This document shows, piece by piece, positions 1-6,974 of a DNA stretch of 64,000 nucleotides (positions within the stretch are counted from its first letter, which is position 1; each line of letters opens with the position of its first letter). Origin of the DNA: an uncultured Erythrobacter sp. (GTDB taxonomy: Bacteria; Pseudomonadota; Alphaproteobacteria; Sphingomonadales; Sphingomonadaceae); assembly GCA_947495555.1 (NCBI GenBank), contig CANLZI010000001.1, forward strand, positions 100,861 to 164,860, read 5' to 3'. A program made the position numbers and the translations under genes. Under the pieces are notes generated by a model. It worked only from the letters and a program-made list of their open reading frames with translations, did not search any database and had not been told where the DNA came from.

Positions 1-292
1 CTTCTTCCACACGTTCGGCTGCCGCTTCATCACCGCCTTCAAAGGCTTCGGTGATAGTCAAAAAGGCTTGGTGCATCGATCCGAGGGCGCTCGACGAAGT
101 AATCGGCTCTTCACCTTGACTCCGGAGGGCTTCGTTCAGCTTTGTCAGCGTCGTCGCTCGGTCGTTAATGCGGGTATTCAGTGCATTTTTCAGCGCAGGG
201 CTATCGGCCTTTTCGGCTGCCTTGCGATAACCTTCGATCGAATCAAAAGTTGTTTGGGTAAGTGATTTCAGAGTTTCAACTGTCTGTGTCAT
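1..292 (-). CDS. PA2169-family four-helix-bundle protein (DUF2383), partial
   Basis: The reading frame starts at an ATG (292-290, minus strand) and runs off the left edge, so the C-terminus is missing. The visible 97 residues begin MTQTVETLKSL and are rich in Ala, Glu and Lys with repeated helical heptads (EGYRKAAEKA, LTKLNEALRSQG). This matches the DUF2383/PA2169-like family, a predicted ferritin-like four-helix bundle that often accompanies stress-response genes in Proteobacteria. A good ribosome site (AAGGA) lies just upstream of the ATG. No biochemical function is established for the family. I looked for an EcfG-type promoter upstream and did not find one. Confidence 0.75.
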   Translation of the reverse strand, partial: MTQTVETLKSLTQTTFDSIEGYRKAAEKADSPALKNALNTRINDRATTLTKLNEALRSQGEEPITSSSALGSMHQAFLTITEAFEGGDEAAAERVEE

Positions 293-783
293 GGTGTCCT
301 TTAGAAGGGTTGGTATGTATCCGCGTCGCCGAATGCGTTGCGGTTTCAATGACTTAACGGGCCATGTGCAGAAACGATCCGAGTATAACGACAAGGCGGT
401 CACGAGCTGCGATGAGTTGAGCTTAAGCTCTCCTTGCGACCGAAATTGCCATTGAATGCGACTGTGCGGGGGTCATTGCTACGTAGTTTCACGGCATTGA
501 TCGGGCCAAACCTGCATCATGAAGAGCCGGGGGGAAACGGCCATGCACCCTTGTAACTTAGCCTTACCGGTACAATTATAGGCCCAGCGGGCGGTCCTTT
601 GTTGGAGGCAACACAGGTGCGTCAGCCAGACTAGATGTTTGCAAAGGGGCCAGACCGACCGACAATACGCAAAGCGACCAAGAATAGCTTTGCACTGGTT
701 TGTGATCCCCCCTTGCGCTCTTGCCCGCCGTTCATTAGGGCGAAAGGCAACTTACTAACCCCCGAAATTAAGAGGGAACCAGA
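293..783. other. 491-bp non-coding stretch between the DUF2383 gene and acpP
   Basis: No credible gene is visible here; the longest ATG frame (from 314) gives 46 residues with no family resemblance. Two hairpins can be read. One has 5-bp arms TGTTG/CAACA around GAGG (600-613). The other has 7-bp arms GCAAAGC/GCTTTGC (669-675 and 687-693). The stretch probably holds the divergent promoters of the DUF2383 gene and acpP. The hairpins could belong to a small RNA or a long acpP leader, but I recognise no known RNA family. The acpP ribosome site (AGAGG) lies at its right end. Confidence 0.5.
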
Positions 784-1020
784 ATGAGTGATACTCCTGA
801 TCGCGTACAGAAAATCGTCGTCGAACATCTCGGCGTAGAGGCTGACAAGGTTACGCAAGAAGCCAGCTTTATTGATGATCTGGGCGCAGACAGCCTCGAC
901 ATTGTCGAGCTGGTGATGGCGTTCGAAGAAGAATTCGGCGTTGAAATCCCTGACGATGCGGCTGAAAAGATCGCTACCGTTGGCGATGCGACCAAATTCA
1001 TCGAAGAGAACAAGGGTTAA
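784..1020 (+). CDS. acpP: Acyl carrier protein
   Basis: This is a small acidic protein of 78 residues, the usual AcpP length. It carries the phosphopantetheine attachment motif GADSLD with Ser37, followed by the acidic helix II ([18 protein letters not shown]) that docks to fatty-acid enzymes. It shuttles acyl intermediates in the cytoplasmic type II fatty acid synthase. The start has an AGAGG ribosome site. fabF follows after a terminator-like hairpin, so acpP can be made in excess over the downstream genes. In many alphaproteobacteria fabD and fabG lie directly upstream; here a DUF2383 gene on the other strand takes that place. Confidence 0.98.
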   Translation: MSDTPDRVQKIVVEHLGVEADKVTQEASFIDDLGADSLDIVELVMAFEEEFGVEIPDDAAEKIATVGDATKFIEENKG

Positions 1021-1061
1021 TCCCTTATCGCTTGTTCCGTTGCCCTGAGTGACGGTTAACA

Positions 1062-1104
1062 ACAGGCCCGAGCCCTTTCGCGGGCCGGGCCTGTGGCATT
1101 TTTG
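1062..1104 (+). terminator. Terminator/attenuator hairpin between acpP and fabF
   Basis: A G+C-rich inverted repeat has outer arms CAGGCCC (1063-1069) and GGGCCTG (1087-1093), inner GCCC/GGGC pairs, and a run of T directly after it (about 1099-1103). It lies 40 bp after the acpP stop and just before the fabF start. Its likely role is partial termination that sets the acpP:fabF ratio. Confidence 0.75.
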
Positions 1105-1115
1105 CGGAGAAAATA

Positions 1116-2375
1116 ATGCGGCGTGTCGTTGTAACCGGACTGGGTCTTGTCACTCCTTTGGGGGGCGATGTTGAGACCAGTTGGAAAAACCTGATAGCTG
1201 GGACCAGCGGCGCAGGCCCGATCACCCGCTTTGATGCCTCGGACCAGAAATGCCAGATCGCCTGCGAGGTAAAGCCGGCAGACCATGAATATGGCTTTGA
1301 TCCTGACAAGCGCGTCGATCACAAGGTTCAACGTCAGGTCGATCCGTTCATCATCTATGGCATCGATGCCGCAGGCCAAGCGTTGGAAGATGCTGGACTG
1401 GAAAATCTGACCGAGGAACAAAAGCTGCGCGCTGGTTGCTCGATTGGGTCTGGCATTGGCGGACTACCGGGCATCGAACTGGAATCGATCAATCTGAAAG
1501 AACGCGGCCCAGGCCGCGTCTCTCCGCACTTTGTCCATGGCCGCTTGATCAATCTGATTTCGGGCCAGGTTTCCATCAAATATGGACTGATGGGTCCAAA
1601 CCACGCCGTTGTGACCGCCTGTTCAACCGGGGCGCACTCGATTGGCGATGCCGCTCGCATGATCAAGGATGACGATGCCGATATCATGCTGGCCGGTGGT
1701 GCAGAAGGCACCATCAATCCGCTGGGTGTGGCCGGGTTTGCGCAGGCCCGCGCTCTGAACATGAGCATGAATGACCGCCCGACCGAGGCTAGCCGTCCCT
1801 ATGATAAGGACCGCGATGGCTTTGTCATGGGCGAGGGGGCCGGCGTTGTTGTTCTGGAAGAATATGAACATGCCAAGGCTCGCGGCGCGACGATCTATGC
1901 CGAAGTGGTCGGCTATGGCCTGTCGGGCGATGCCTATCACGTGACCGCGCCCCATCCCGAGGGCAAGGGCGCGGAACTGGCGATGCGGATGGCCTTGAAG
2001 AAAGCCGGCATGACGGCTGGCGACATCGATTATGTCAACGCGCATGGCACGTCGACGATGGCCGATACAATTGAACTGGCTGCGGTTAAACGCGTGCTGG
2101 GCGATGATCTGACCGGTGCCTCGATGAGCTCGACCAAGTCGGCCATTGGCCACTTGCTGGGCGGTGCTGGCGCGGTTGAAGCAATCTTCTGCATTTTGGC
2201 GATGCGCGATCAAATCGTGCCGCCAACACTCAATCTGCAAACACCGGATGAAGGCACTGAAGGCGTCGATCTGGTTCCGTTGCAGGCCAAGAAACGCGAA
2301 GTGCGTGCCGTGCTGAATAACAGCTTTGGCTTCGGCGGCACCAATGCCTCGCTCATCATGAAGCAGGCTGACTGA
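1116..2375 (+). CDS. fabF: Beta-ketoacyl-ACP synthase II
   Basis: This 419-residue protein has the family's usual length and is collinear with FabF. It condenses malonyl-ACP with acyl-ACP in fatty acid elongation. The Cys-His-His triad is visible: Cys169 in TACSTGAHS, His310 in NAHGTST and His346 in SAIGHLLGGAGAVEA. The C-terminal glycine-rich segment NNSFGFGGTNASL is also present. It follows acpP and is coupled to mltG, whose TTG start lies two bases after the fabF stop. An ATP- or membrane-binding module is neither present nor expected. The assignment to KAS II rather than KAS I rests on the GIGGLPGIE region, the length and the acpP neighbour. Confidence 0.97.
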   Translation: MRRVVVTGLGLVTPLGGDVETSWKNLIAGTSGAGPITRFDASDQKCQIACEVKPADHEYGFDPDKRVDHKVQRQVDPFIIYGIDAAGQALEDAGLENLTEEQKLRAGCSIGSGIGGLPGIELESINLKERGPGRVSPHFVHGRLINLISGQVSIKYGLMGPNHAVVTACSTGAHSIGDAARMIKDDDADIMLAGGAEGTINPLGVAGFAQARALNMSMNDRPTEASRPYDKDRDGFVMGEGAGVVVLEEYEHAKARGATIYAEVVGYGLSGDAYHVTAPHPEGKGAELAMRMALKKAGMTAGDIDYVNAHGTSTMADTIELAAVKRVLGDDLTGASMSSTKSAIGHLLGGAGAVEAIFCILAMRDQIVPPTLNLQTPDEGTEGVDLVPLQAKKREVRAVLNNSFGFGGTNASLIMKQAD

Positions 2376-2377
2376 GC

Positions 2378-3343
2378 TTGAAACGAACGGGCTGCCTGAT
2401 CGCGGCCGGTTTGGTCGCAATGATCGCCGCAGGTGCGTTTTTTGCGTCGACCCTGTTGGGCGCTGCGTCGATCAAAGTGGAAACTCCGTTTGTCATCGAG
2501 CAAGGCGAGACGCTGACCTCGGTTGCTCATAAACTCGAAGAGCAACGGCTGATCATCTCGGCTGACGGATTTTTGTTGCGCGCAAAATTGCTCGGCAGCG
2601 GCAAACCGATCCAAGCTGGCGAGTTTGAACTTAAGCCGAATATGGATCAGGCCGATATTCTTCGCGCGTTCCAAAACGGCGATGTGATCCGCCGTTATGT
2701 CACCATTCCCGAAGGCATGCCCTCGGTACTGGTTGTGGAGCGTTTGATGGCCGAAGAATTGCTTACGGGTGAAGTTACGCTTCCCGAAGAAGGCTCTGTT
2801 CTGCCAGACACCTATGATTTCGAACGCGGTGAAAGCCGTCAGGCACTGCTCGACCGAATGAAGGCTGCTATGACAGCCTATCTGGCGCAGGCGTGGGACA
2901 AACGCAGCCCTGATACGGCAGTCGGTTCGATTGAAGAGGCGGTGATCCTCGCTTCGATCGTGGAAAAGGAAACCGGCCTGCCGGAAGAACGCGGCATGGT
3001 CGCGGGCGTCATGTCCAACCGTTTGCGCATCGGCATGCAATTGGGTGCGGATGCCACCACAATATATCCGATTACCAAGGGCAGGCCATTGGGCCGCGAA
3101 ATCCGCGTGTCCGAACTGCGCGATCCAAACCCCTATAACACCCGCGCTATTGCCGGCCTTCCCATCGGTCCGATCACCAATCCGGGCCGAGAGGCAATTG
3201 CCGCCGTGCTCGATCCTGAAGAAACCGATGCGTTCTATTATGTGGCCGATGGCAGCGGCGGCCATGTGTTTTCCCGGACGCTGGAAGAACACAACGCCAA
3301 TGTGCGCAAGTGGCGCGAATTTCGGCGAGAGAACGGCATCTGA
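2378..3343 (+). CDS. mltG: Endolytic murein transglycosylase MltG
   Basis: This is a 321-residue YceG/MltG-family protein. An N-terminal membrane anchor (about residues 5-28) is followed by a LysM-like segment (VIEQGETLTSVAHKL). The catalytic domain contains the glutamate motif SIVEKETG (residues 193-200) and the conserved block YPITKG...NPYNTRAIAGLPIGPI. It cleaves nascent glycan strands in the periplasm and so sets peptidoglycan strand length. It starts at TTG, two bases after the fabF stop, which implies translational coupling. A fabF-mltG pair is common in Proteobacteria. The C-terminus (GGHVFSRTLEEHNANV) is complete. Confidence 0.95.
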   Translation: MKRTGCLIAAGLVAMIAAGAFFASTLLGAASIKVETPFVIEQGETLTSVAHKLEEQRLIISADGFLLRAKLLGSGKPIQAGEFELKPNMDQADILRAFQNGDVIRRYVTIPEGMPSVLVVERLMAEELLTGEVTLPEEGSVLPDTYDFERGESRQALLDRMKAAMTAYLAQAWDKRSPDTAVGSIEEAVILASIVEKETGLPEERGMVAGVMSNRLRIGMQLGADATTIYPITKGRPLGREIRVSELRDPNPYNTRAIAGLPIGPITNPGREAIAAVLDPEETDAFYYVADGSGGHVFSRTLEEHNANVRKWREFRRENGI

Positions 3344-3347
3344 AACG

Positions 3348-3869
3348 GTGGATGATGCGCCGCTGATCCTGACCGCGCAATTGCCCGCCGATCTGCACCG
3401 TTGGGCGACCAGGCTGCGCGATGCTCACTTTCCTCCTGAACGCAATTATCTTGAGGCGCATGTCACGCTGTTTCACGCGCTCCCACCGCAATGCGTGGAA
3501 GAAGTGGTGGATCTGTGCAAGCAATTGGCGGGTGAACTAGCGCCGGTGGATGCTCGCATCTTGGGGCTGATGCCGCTGGGCAAGGGGACTGCGATCAAGC
3601 TGGAAAGTCAGGGAATCCTGGATCTGCGCGATCATATAGCTGATCACTTCCATGGCCTGCTGACTGGGCAAGATCAGCACCGTCCGCGCCTGCATGTGAC
3701 CATTCAGAACAAGGTGACGATTGAACAGGCCAAGGCTTTGCAAGACCATTTGGCCGATGAAGTTGAGCCGCGCAGCTTCGCCTTTCGAGGACTTGCGTTG
3801 CACCGTTATCGCGGCGGACCATGGGAGCTGATGCGAGAGTTTACCTTCCGTGGGCGCGAAAAGGCTTAA
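3348..3869 (+). CDS. thpR: 2'-5' RNA ligase family protein (RNA 2',3'-cyclic phosphodiesterase)
   Basis: From the GTG at 3348 the protein has 173 residues. It shows the two HxT motifs of the 2H phosphoesterase superfamily: HVTLFHAL (residues 38-45) and HVTIQNKV (116-123). These enzymes open 2',3'-cyclic phosphates on RNA ends, with ligation in the reverse direction in vitro. The frame stays open upstream inside mltG, but similarity to the family starts near PLILTAQLPADLH, so the GTG four bases after the mltG stop is preferred. The gene is probably the last of the acpP-fabF-mltG transcript. The symbol is by family similarity; the physiological substrate cannot be read from the sequence. Confidence 0.8.
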   Translation: MDDAPLILTAQLPADLHRWATRLRDAHFPPERNYLEAHVTLFHALPPQCVEEVVDLCKQLAGELAPVDARILGLMPLGKGTAIKLESQGILDLRDHIADHFHGLLTGQDQHRPRLHVTIQNKVTIEQAKALQDHLADEVEPRSFAFRGLALHRYRGGPWELMREFTFRGREKA

Positions 3870-3947
3870 ACGGGTGTTGACCGCGCGCCAGCACCACCCT
3901 AAATGCGCCGCCTTGCCCCTCTAAATATGAGCGACGGCAAATGGTAC

Positions 3948-4024
3948 GGCGGAGTAGCTCAGGTGGTTAGAGCAGCGGAATCATAATCCGCGTGTCGGGG
4001 GTTCAAGTCCCTCCTCCGCTACCA
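3948..4024 (+). tRNA. tRNA-Met (CAU), elongator type
   Basis: The 77-nt cloverleaf folds fully. It has a 7-bp acceptor (first pair G:U), UA at 8-9, D-stem GCUC/GAGC, anticodon stem GCGGA/UCCGC with CAU at 3982-3984, a TTCAAGT T-loop and an encoded CCA. CAU could be Met or, with lysidine, Ile2. The body resembles alphaproteobacterial elongator tRNA-Met more than ileX. The initiator is unlikely because the anticodon stem lacks three G:C pairs. A decayed second copy lies about 600 bp downstream. Confidence 0.93.
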
Positions 4025-4057
4025 AAACCCTAGTGAGCCAAACCAGCGCAATTGCGA

Positions 4058-4423
4058 TCAACCGGCGAGCCACGCCTCGGCAGCATCTTCCTCGTCTTTA
4101 CGGAAAGCCTTGATCTCCAATCCGGGAATGAGCGCGCCTTCAATTTCGGTCGCCGTTCTGATCCAATTGGTGTCGCTTAACACGGCACATTTGTCGTATT
4201 TTGTGAGCAAACCGAAAAGTTTTGGAAGTCGGCTGAATTCGACAGCGAGAGCTCCGAGAGTTGGGATTTGGAATTCACCAATACGGTAGAACATGGCTCC
4301 ATGTTCAACGTCATTCGATTTATCGATGAGCTCGTCCAGCGCGGTGCGCATGCCTTCGGCATCGAGTGTGCCTTCAAACTCAATATCAACGCGGTTGTTC
4401 GATCGCTTTGTGACAGTAAACAT
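4058..4423 (-). CDS. SpoIIAA/STAS-like protein
   Basis: From the ATG at 4423 the protein has 121 residues (MFTVTKRSNNRVDIEFEG...). The ribosome site GGAGA lies about 10 bases upstream; the frame extends further but that part has no family character. The layout fits the SpoIIAA-like (PF11964-type) branch of STAS domains. An N-terminal beta-rich part (VDIEFEGTLDAEGMRTALDELI) leads to a helix-strand core (HGAMFYRIGEFQIPTLGALAVEF) and an acidic C-terminus. In better-known cases such proteins act as anti-anti-sigma or lipid-binding modules, but no sigma or anti-sigma gene is near. It sits antisense to, and between, the intact tRNA-Met and its decayed copy, so it may be an insertion. Confidence 0.6.
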   Translation of the reverse strand: MFTVTKRSNNRVDIEFEGTLDAEGMRTALDELIDKSNDVEHGAMFYRIGEFQIPTLGALAVEFSRLPKLFGLLTKYDKCAVLSDTNWIRTATEIEGALIPGLEIKAFRKDEEDAAEAWLAG

Positions 4424-4547
4424 ATAGTGTCTCCAGTTTTCATGCGAGCCCAAGGTGCTGATTTTGGAATCGCTTATTTGGCCACTATGTCGGTTAGCTG
4501 CGCTGGTTTCATTGATTTGGATCAACAAAGAGATAGCTATACTTTGC

Positions 4548-4638
4548 GGCGGCCTAGGCTGGGGCAAAGCCAAGTGAGGCCGGTCAATCACGCGCCGCGT
4601 GTCAGCGGCTCAAGTTCCTGCTCCGCTAGCAAAACCCT
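4548..4638 (+). pseudogene. Degenerate tRNA-Met copy
   Basis: Bases 4595-4638 match 3988-4031 (3' half of tRNA-Met plus seven bases beyond the CCA) at about 38 of 44 positions without gaps. The constant offset of 607 bp also brings the anticodon-loop bases AATCA into register (4586-4590). The 5' end GGCGG of the tRNA can be matched at 4548-4552 with an indel between the halves. The anticodon stem and acceptor no longer pair and CCA has become GCA, so this is not a working tRNA. It may be a decayed tandem duplicate or an old attachment-site repeat. Confidence 0.7.
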
Positions 4639-4725
4639 CTGAAAGACAAGCATAAAATTACGCGCGGGACATTTGCCTGCCGCGCGGTTTAGATGGCGCT
4701 GTATGCTTTTTGCGCCAAGTTTGGC

Positions 4726-4986
4726 TCACTCGGGCGGGGCAGCGGCCATTAAGTCCATGAAGTTGCGGGCAGCCTCGCGCTCGCTTTCGTCGTCAAAAAC
4801 GACATCAAGATCAGGCGAAGCGTCGAGCAAATACAGCAGGCTCCATAAGGCAAAGCGATTGCCGGGATCTTTCTCCATTCCCAGGTCCACCAGCATTCGT
4901 TCGCTTGCAGCCGGAATGGCCTTGGGCGTCAATTCGCTCAACTCGGTCGTACCGAAATAGCGGAGCAATAGCGCGTTCATATCCAT
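4726..4986 (-). CDS. Conserved-looking small hypothetical protein
   Basis: This is an 86-residue acidic, probably all-helical protein (MDMNALLLRYFGTTELSEL...). It has no signal peptide or membrane segment and no motif that I recognise. Two nearby ATG codons are possible starts (4986 and 4980); neither has a strong ribosome site. Residues such as FALWSLLYLLDASPDLDVVFDDE look like a folded helical domain rather than a random frame. The codon use fits the neighbouring genes. The opposite strand is also open here but gives an Arg/Ser-rich product, so the minus strand is preferred. Function unknown. Confidence 0.6.
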   Translation of the reverse strand: MDMNALLLRYFGTTELSELTPKAIPAASERMLVDLGMEKDPGNRFALWSLLYLLDASPDLDVVFDDESEREAARNFMDLMAAAPPE

Positions 4987-5084
4987 GCCAGTTTGCTAGG
5001 CTGACGCAGACGAAATGCCAAGTTATCGCGGCTTTTATTGCAACCAGCGCAACACAGGCATTGGGCTGAGCGAATTGGGTTGCT

Positions 5085-6962
5085 ATGGGCGCCGCCATGC
5101 TAACGATTGATGATCTGACTGTTCGGCTGGGTGGCCGACCTATTCTTGAAGGCGCGAGCGCGGCGATACCTGATGGTGCGCGCGTGGGTCTGATCGGGCG
5201 CAATGGCGCTGGAAAGTCCACCTTGATGAAGGCGATCATTGGCGAGATCGAGCCAGACGATGGCGCAATTACCAAGTCATCCCGCGTGCGATTGGGCTAT
5301 ATCGCGCAGGATGCCCCCAGCGGCCAGGTCACGCCGGAAGAGGTCGTGCTGGCGGCCGATGTGGAACGTGCGCAATTGCTGGAGGAGGCCGAGACCTGCT
5401 CTGACCCTGACCGCTTGGGCGATGTGCATGAGCGCCTGCTGGCGATCGATGCCTATAGCGCACCCTCACGCGCGGCGCGGATTTTGACCGGGCTGGGCTT
5501 TGACGAAGAGATGCAGCGCCAGCCGCTGGATAGCTTTTCAGGTGGCTGGAAAATGCGGGTGGCCTTGGGTGCGTTGTTGTTTTCCAAGCCTGACGTGCTG
5601 TTGCTGGATGAACCCTCCAACCACCTCGACCTAGAAGCGACGCTGTGGCTCGAGAATTTCCTCAAGAGCTATCCTGCGACGCTGATCGTTATCAGTCACG
5701 AACGCGATCTGCTGAACAAGGTGGTCGATCATATCCTGCATCTGCAGGGCGGTAAGATCACTCTGTATCCCGGCGGATATGACAGCTTTGAAAAGCAACG
5801 GGCAGAGCGTGCCGCCCAACTGGCAACAGCCAAAGCGGCACAGGATGCACAGCGCGCCCGGTTGCAAGATTATGTTGCACGCAACAGTGCGCGGGCCTCG
5901 ACCGCAAAACAGGCCCAGTCGCGGGCCAAGATGCTCGCCAAGATGCAGCCTATTGCAGCCTTGATGGAGGACCCGTCGCTCAGCTTCTCGTTCCCCGATC
6001 CGGCAGAGCTGAAACCACCGATGATCACGATGGATATGGCCGCGGTTGGCTATGTCGCGGACACACCCATTCTCAAGCGGGTCAATCTGCGGATCGATCC
6101 CGATGACCGGATTGCGCTGCTGGGGCGCAATGGCAATGGCAAAACCACTCTGGCGCGATTGCTGGCTGCCCAGCTGCCGCTGATGGAAGGTGAGGTCAAC
6201 GCACCGGGCAAGATGAAGGTCGGCTATTTCACGCAATATCAGGTTGAGGAATTGGCCGGAGACGACACGCCTTTGGAGCATATGACCCGCGCAATGGATG
6301 GCGAGAGTCCAGGCGCGGTGCGCGCGCAATTGGGTCGGTTTGGCTTTTCCGGGCCGCGCGCCACGCAAAAGGTGGGCAAGTTATCTGGCGGAGAGCGGGC
6401 GCGGCTGGCTTTGGCCTTGATCACCCGCAATGCGCCGCATCTGCTGATCCTGGACGAGCCAACCAACCACCTTGATGTCGATGCCAGAGAGGCGCTGGTG
6501 CAGGCACTGAACGATTATACCGGAGCGGTGATCCTGATCAGCCACGACCGTCATATGGTCGAGCTGGCGGCAGACCGGCTGGTGTTGGTCGATGATGGCA
6601 CGGCCAAGGAATATAGCGGCAGCATGGAGGACTATATCGATTTCGTCCTAGGGCAGAACCAGCCGAAGAAAGAAGGCGGGGCCAAGTCATCAAAGCCCAA
6701 CAGGGGTAAGTCGAATAAGGCGAGGGCCAAAATCAGGAACTTGCGAGCCGAAGTCACCAAAGTCGAGAAGCAGACAGCCGATTTGGAGGCCACTTGCAAA
6801 GCGATTGATCAGGCGATGTACGAACCCACCAATGCTACGCCTGCGTTTGCTGGCAAGACGATGAGCGAATTGCTGGAGCAACGCGCCAACATTGCCAAAC
6901 AGCTGGAGCAGGTTGAGGCGCAGTGGTTGGCCCTTAGCGAGCAATTGGAAGCGGTCGAATAG
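5085..6962 (+). CDS. ABC-F family ATPase (YheS-like)
   Basis: The protein has 625 residues and two ABC domains with no membrane segment, which is the ABC-F layout. Walker A motifs are GRNGAGKST (residues 38-46) and GRNGNGKTT. The signatures are FSGGWKMR and LSGGERAR, followed by LLLDEPSNHLDLEA and LILDEPTNHLDVDA. The linker between the domains is charged, and a Lys-rich segment and coiled coil form the C-terminus (IRNLRAEVTKVEKQTADLEAT). Such proteins act on ribosomes in translation regulation or antibiotic protection. The FSGGW signature points to the YheS/Uup-like housekeeping branch. A second ATG at 5097 (MLTIDDLTV) is an equally likely start. Confidence 0.92.
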   Translation: MGAAMLTIDDLTVRLGGRPILEGASAAIPDGARVGLIGRNGAGKSTLMKAIIGEIEPDDGAITKSSRVRLGYIAQDAPSGQVTPEEVVLAADVERAQLLEEAETCSDPDRLGDVHERLLAIDAYSAPSRAARILTGLGFDEEMQRQPLDSFSGGWKMRVALGALLFSKPDVLLLDEPSNHLDLEATLWLENFLKSYPATLIVISHERDLLNKVVDHILHLQGGKITLYPGGYDSFEKQRAERAAQLATAKAAQDAQRARLQDYVARNSARASTAKQAQSRAKMLAKMQPIAALMEDPSLSFSFPDPAELKPPMITMDMAAVGYVADTPILKRVNLRIDPDDRIALLGRNGNGKTTLARLLAAQLPLMEGEVNAPGKMKVGYFTQYQVEELAGDDTPLEHMTRAMDGESPGAVRAQLGRFGFSGPRATQKVGKLSGGERARLALALITRNAPHLLILDEPTNHLDVDAREALVQALNDYTGAVILISHDRHMVELAADRLVLVDDGTAKEYSGSMEDYIDFVLGQNQPKKEGGAKSSKPNRGKSNKARAKIRNLRAEVTKVEKQTADLEATCKAIDQAMYEPTNATPAFAGKTMSELLEQRANIAKQLEQVEAQWLALSEQLEAVE

Positions 6963-6974
6963 GGCGAGAGCCAG

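Noticed and set aside
314..454. 46-codon ATG frame in the long intergenic stretch
   Set aside because: No ribosome site, no hydrophobic or domain pattern, Cys/Arg-rich chance composition.
2210..3292. 360-codon open frame on the minus strand
   Set aside because: It is antisense to mltG and the end of fabF, both strongly supported, and its composition is that of a shadow frame.
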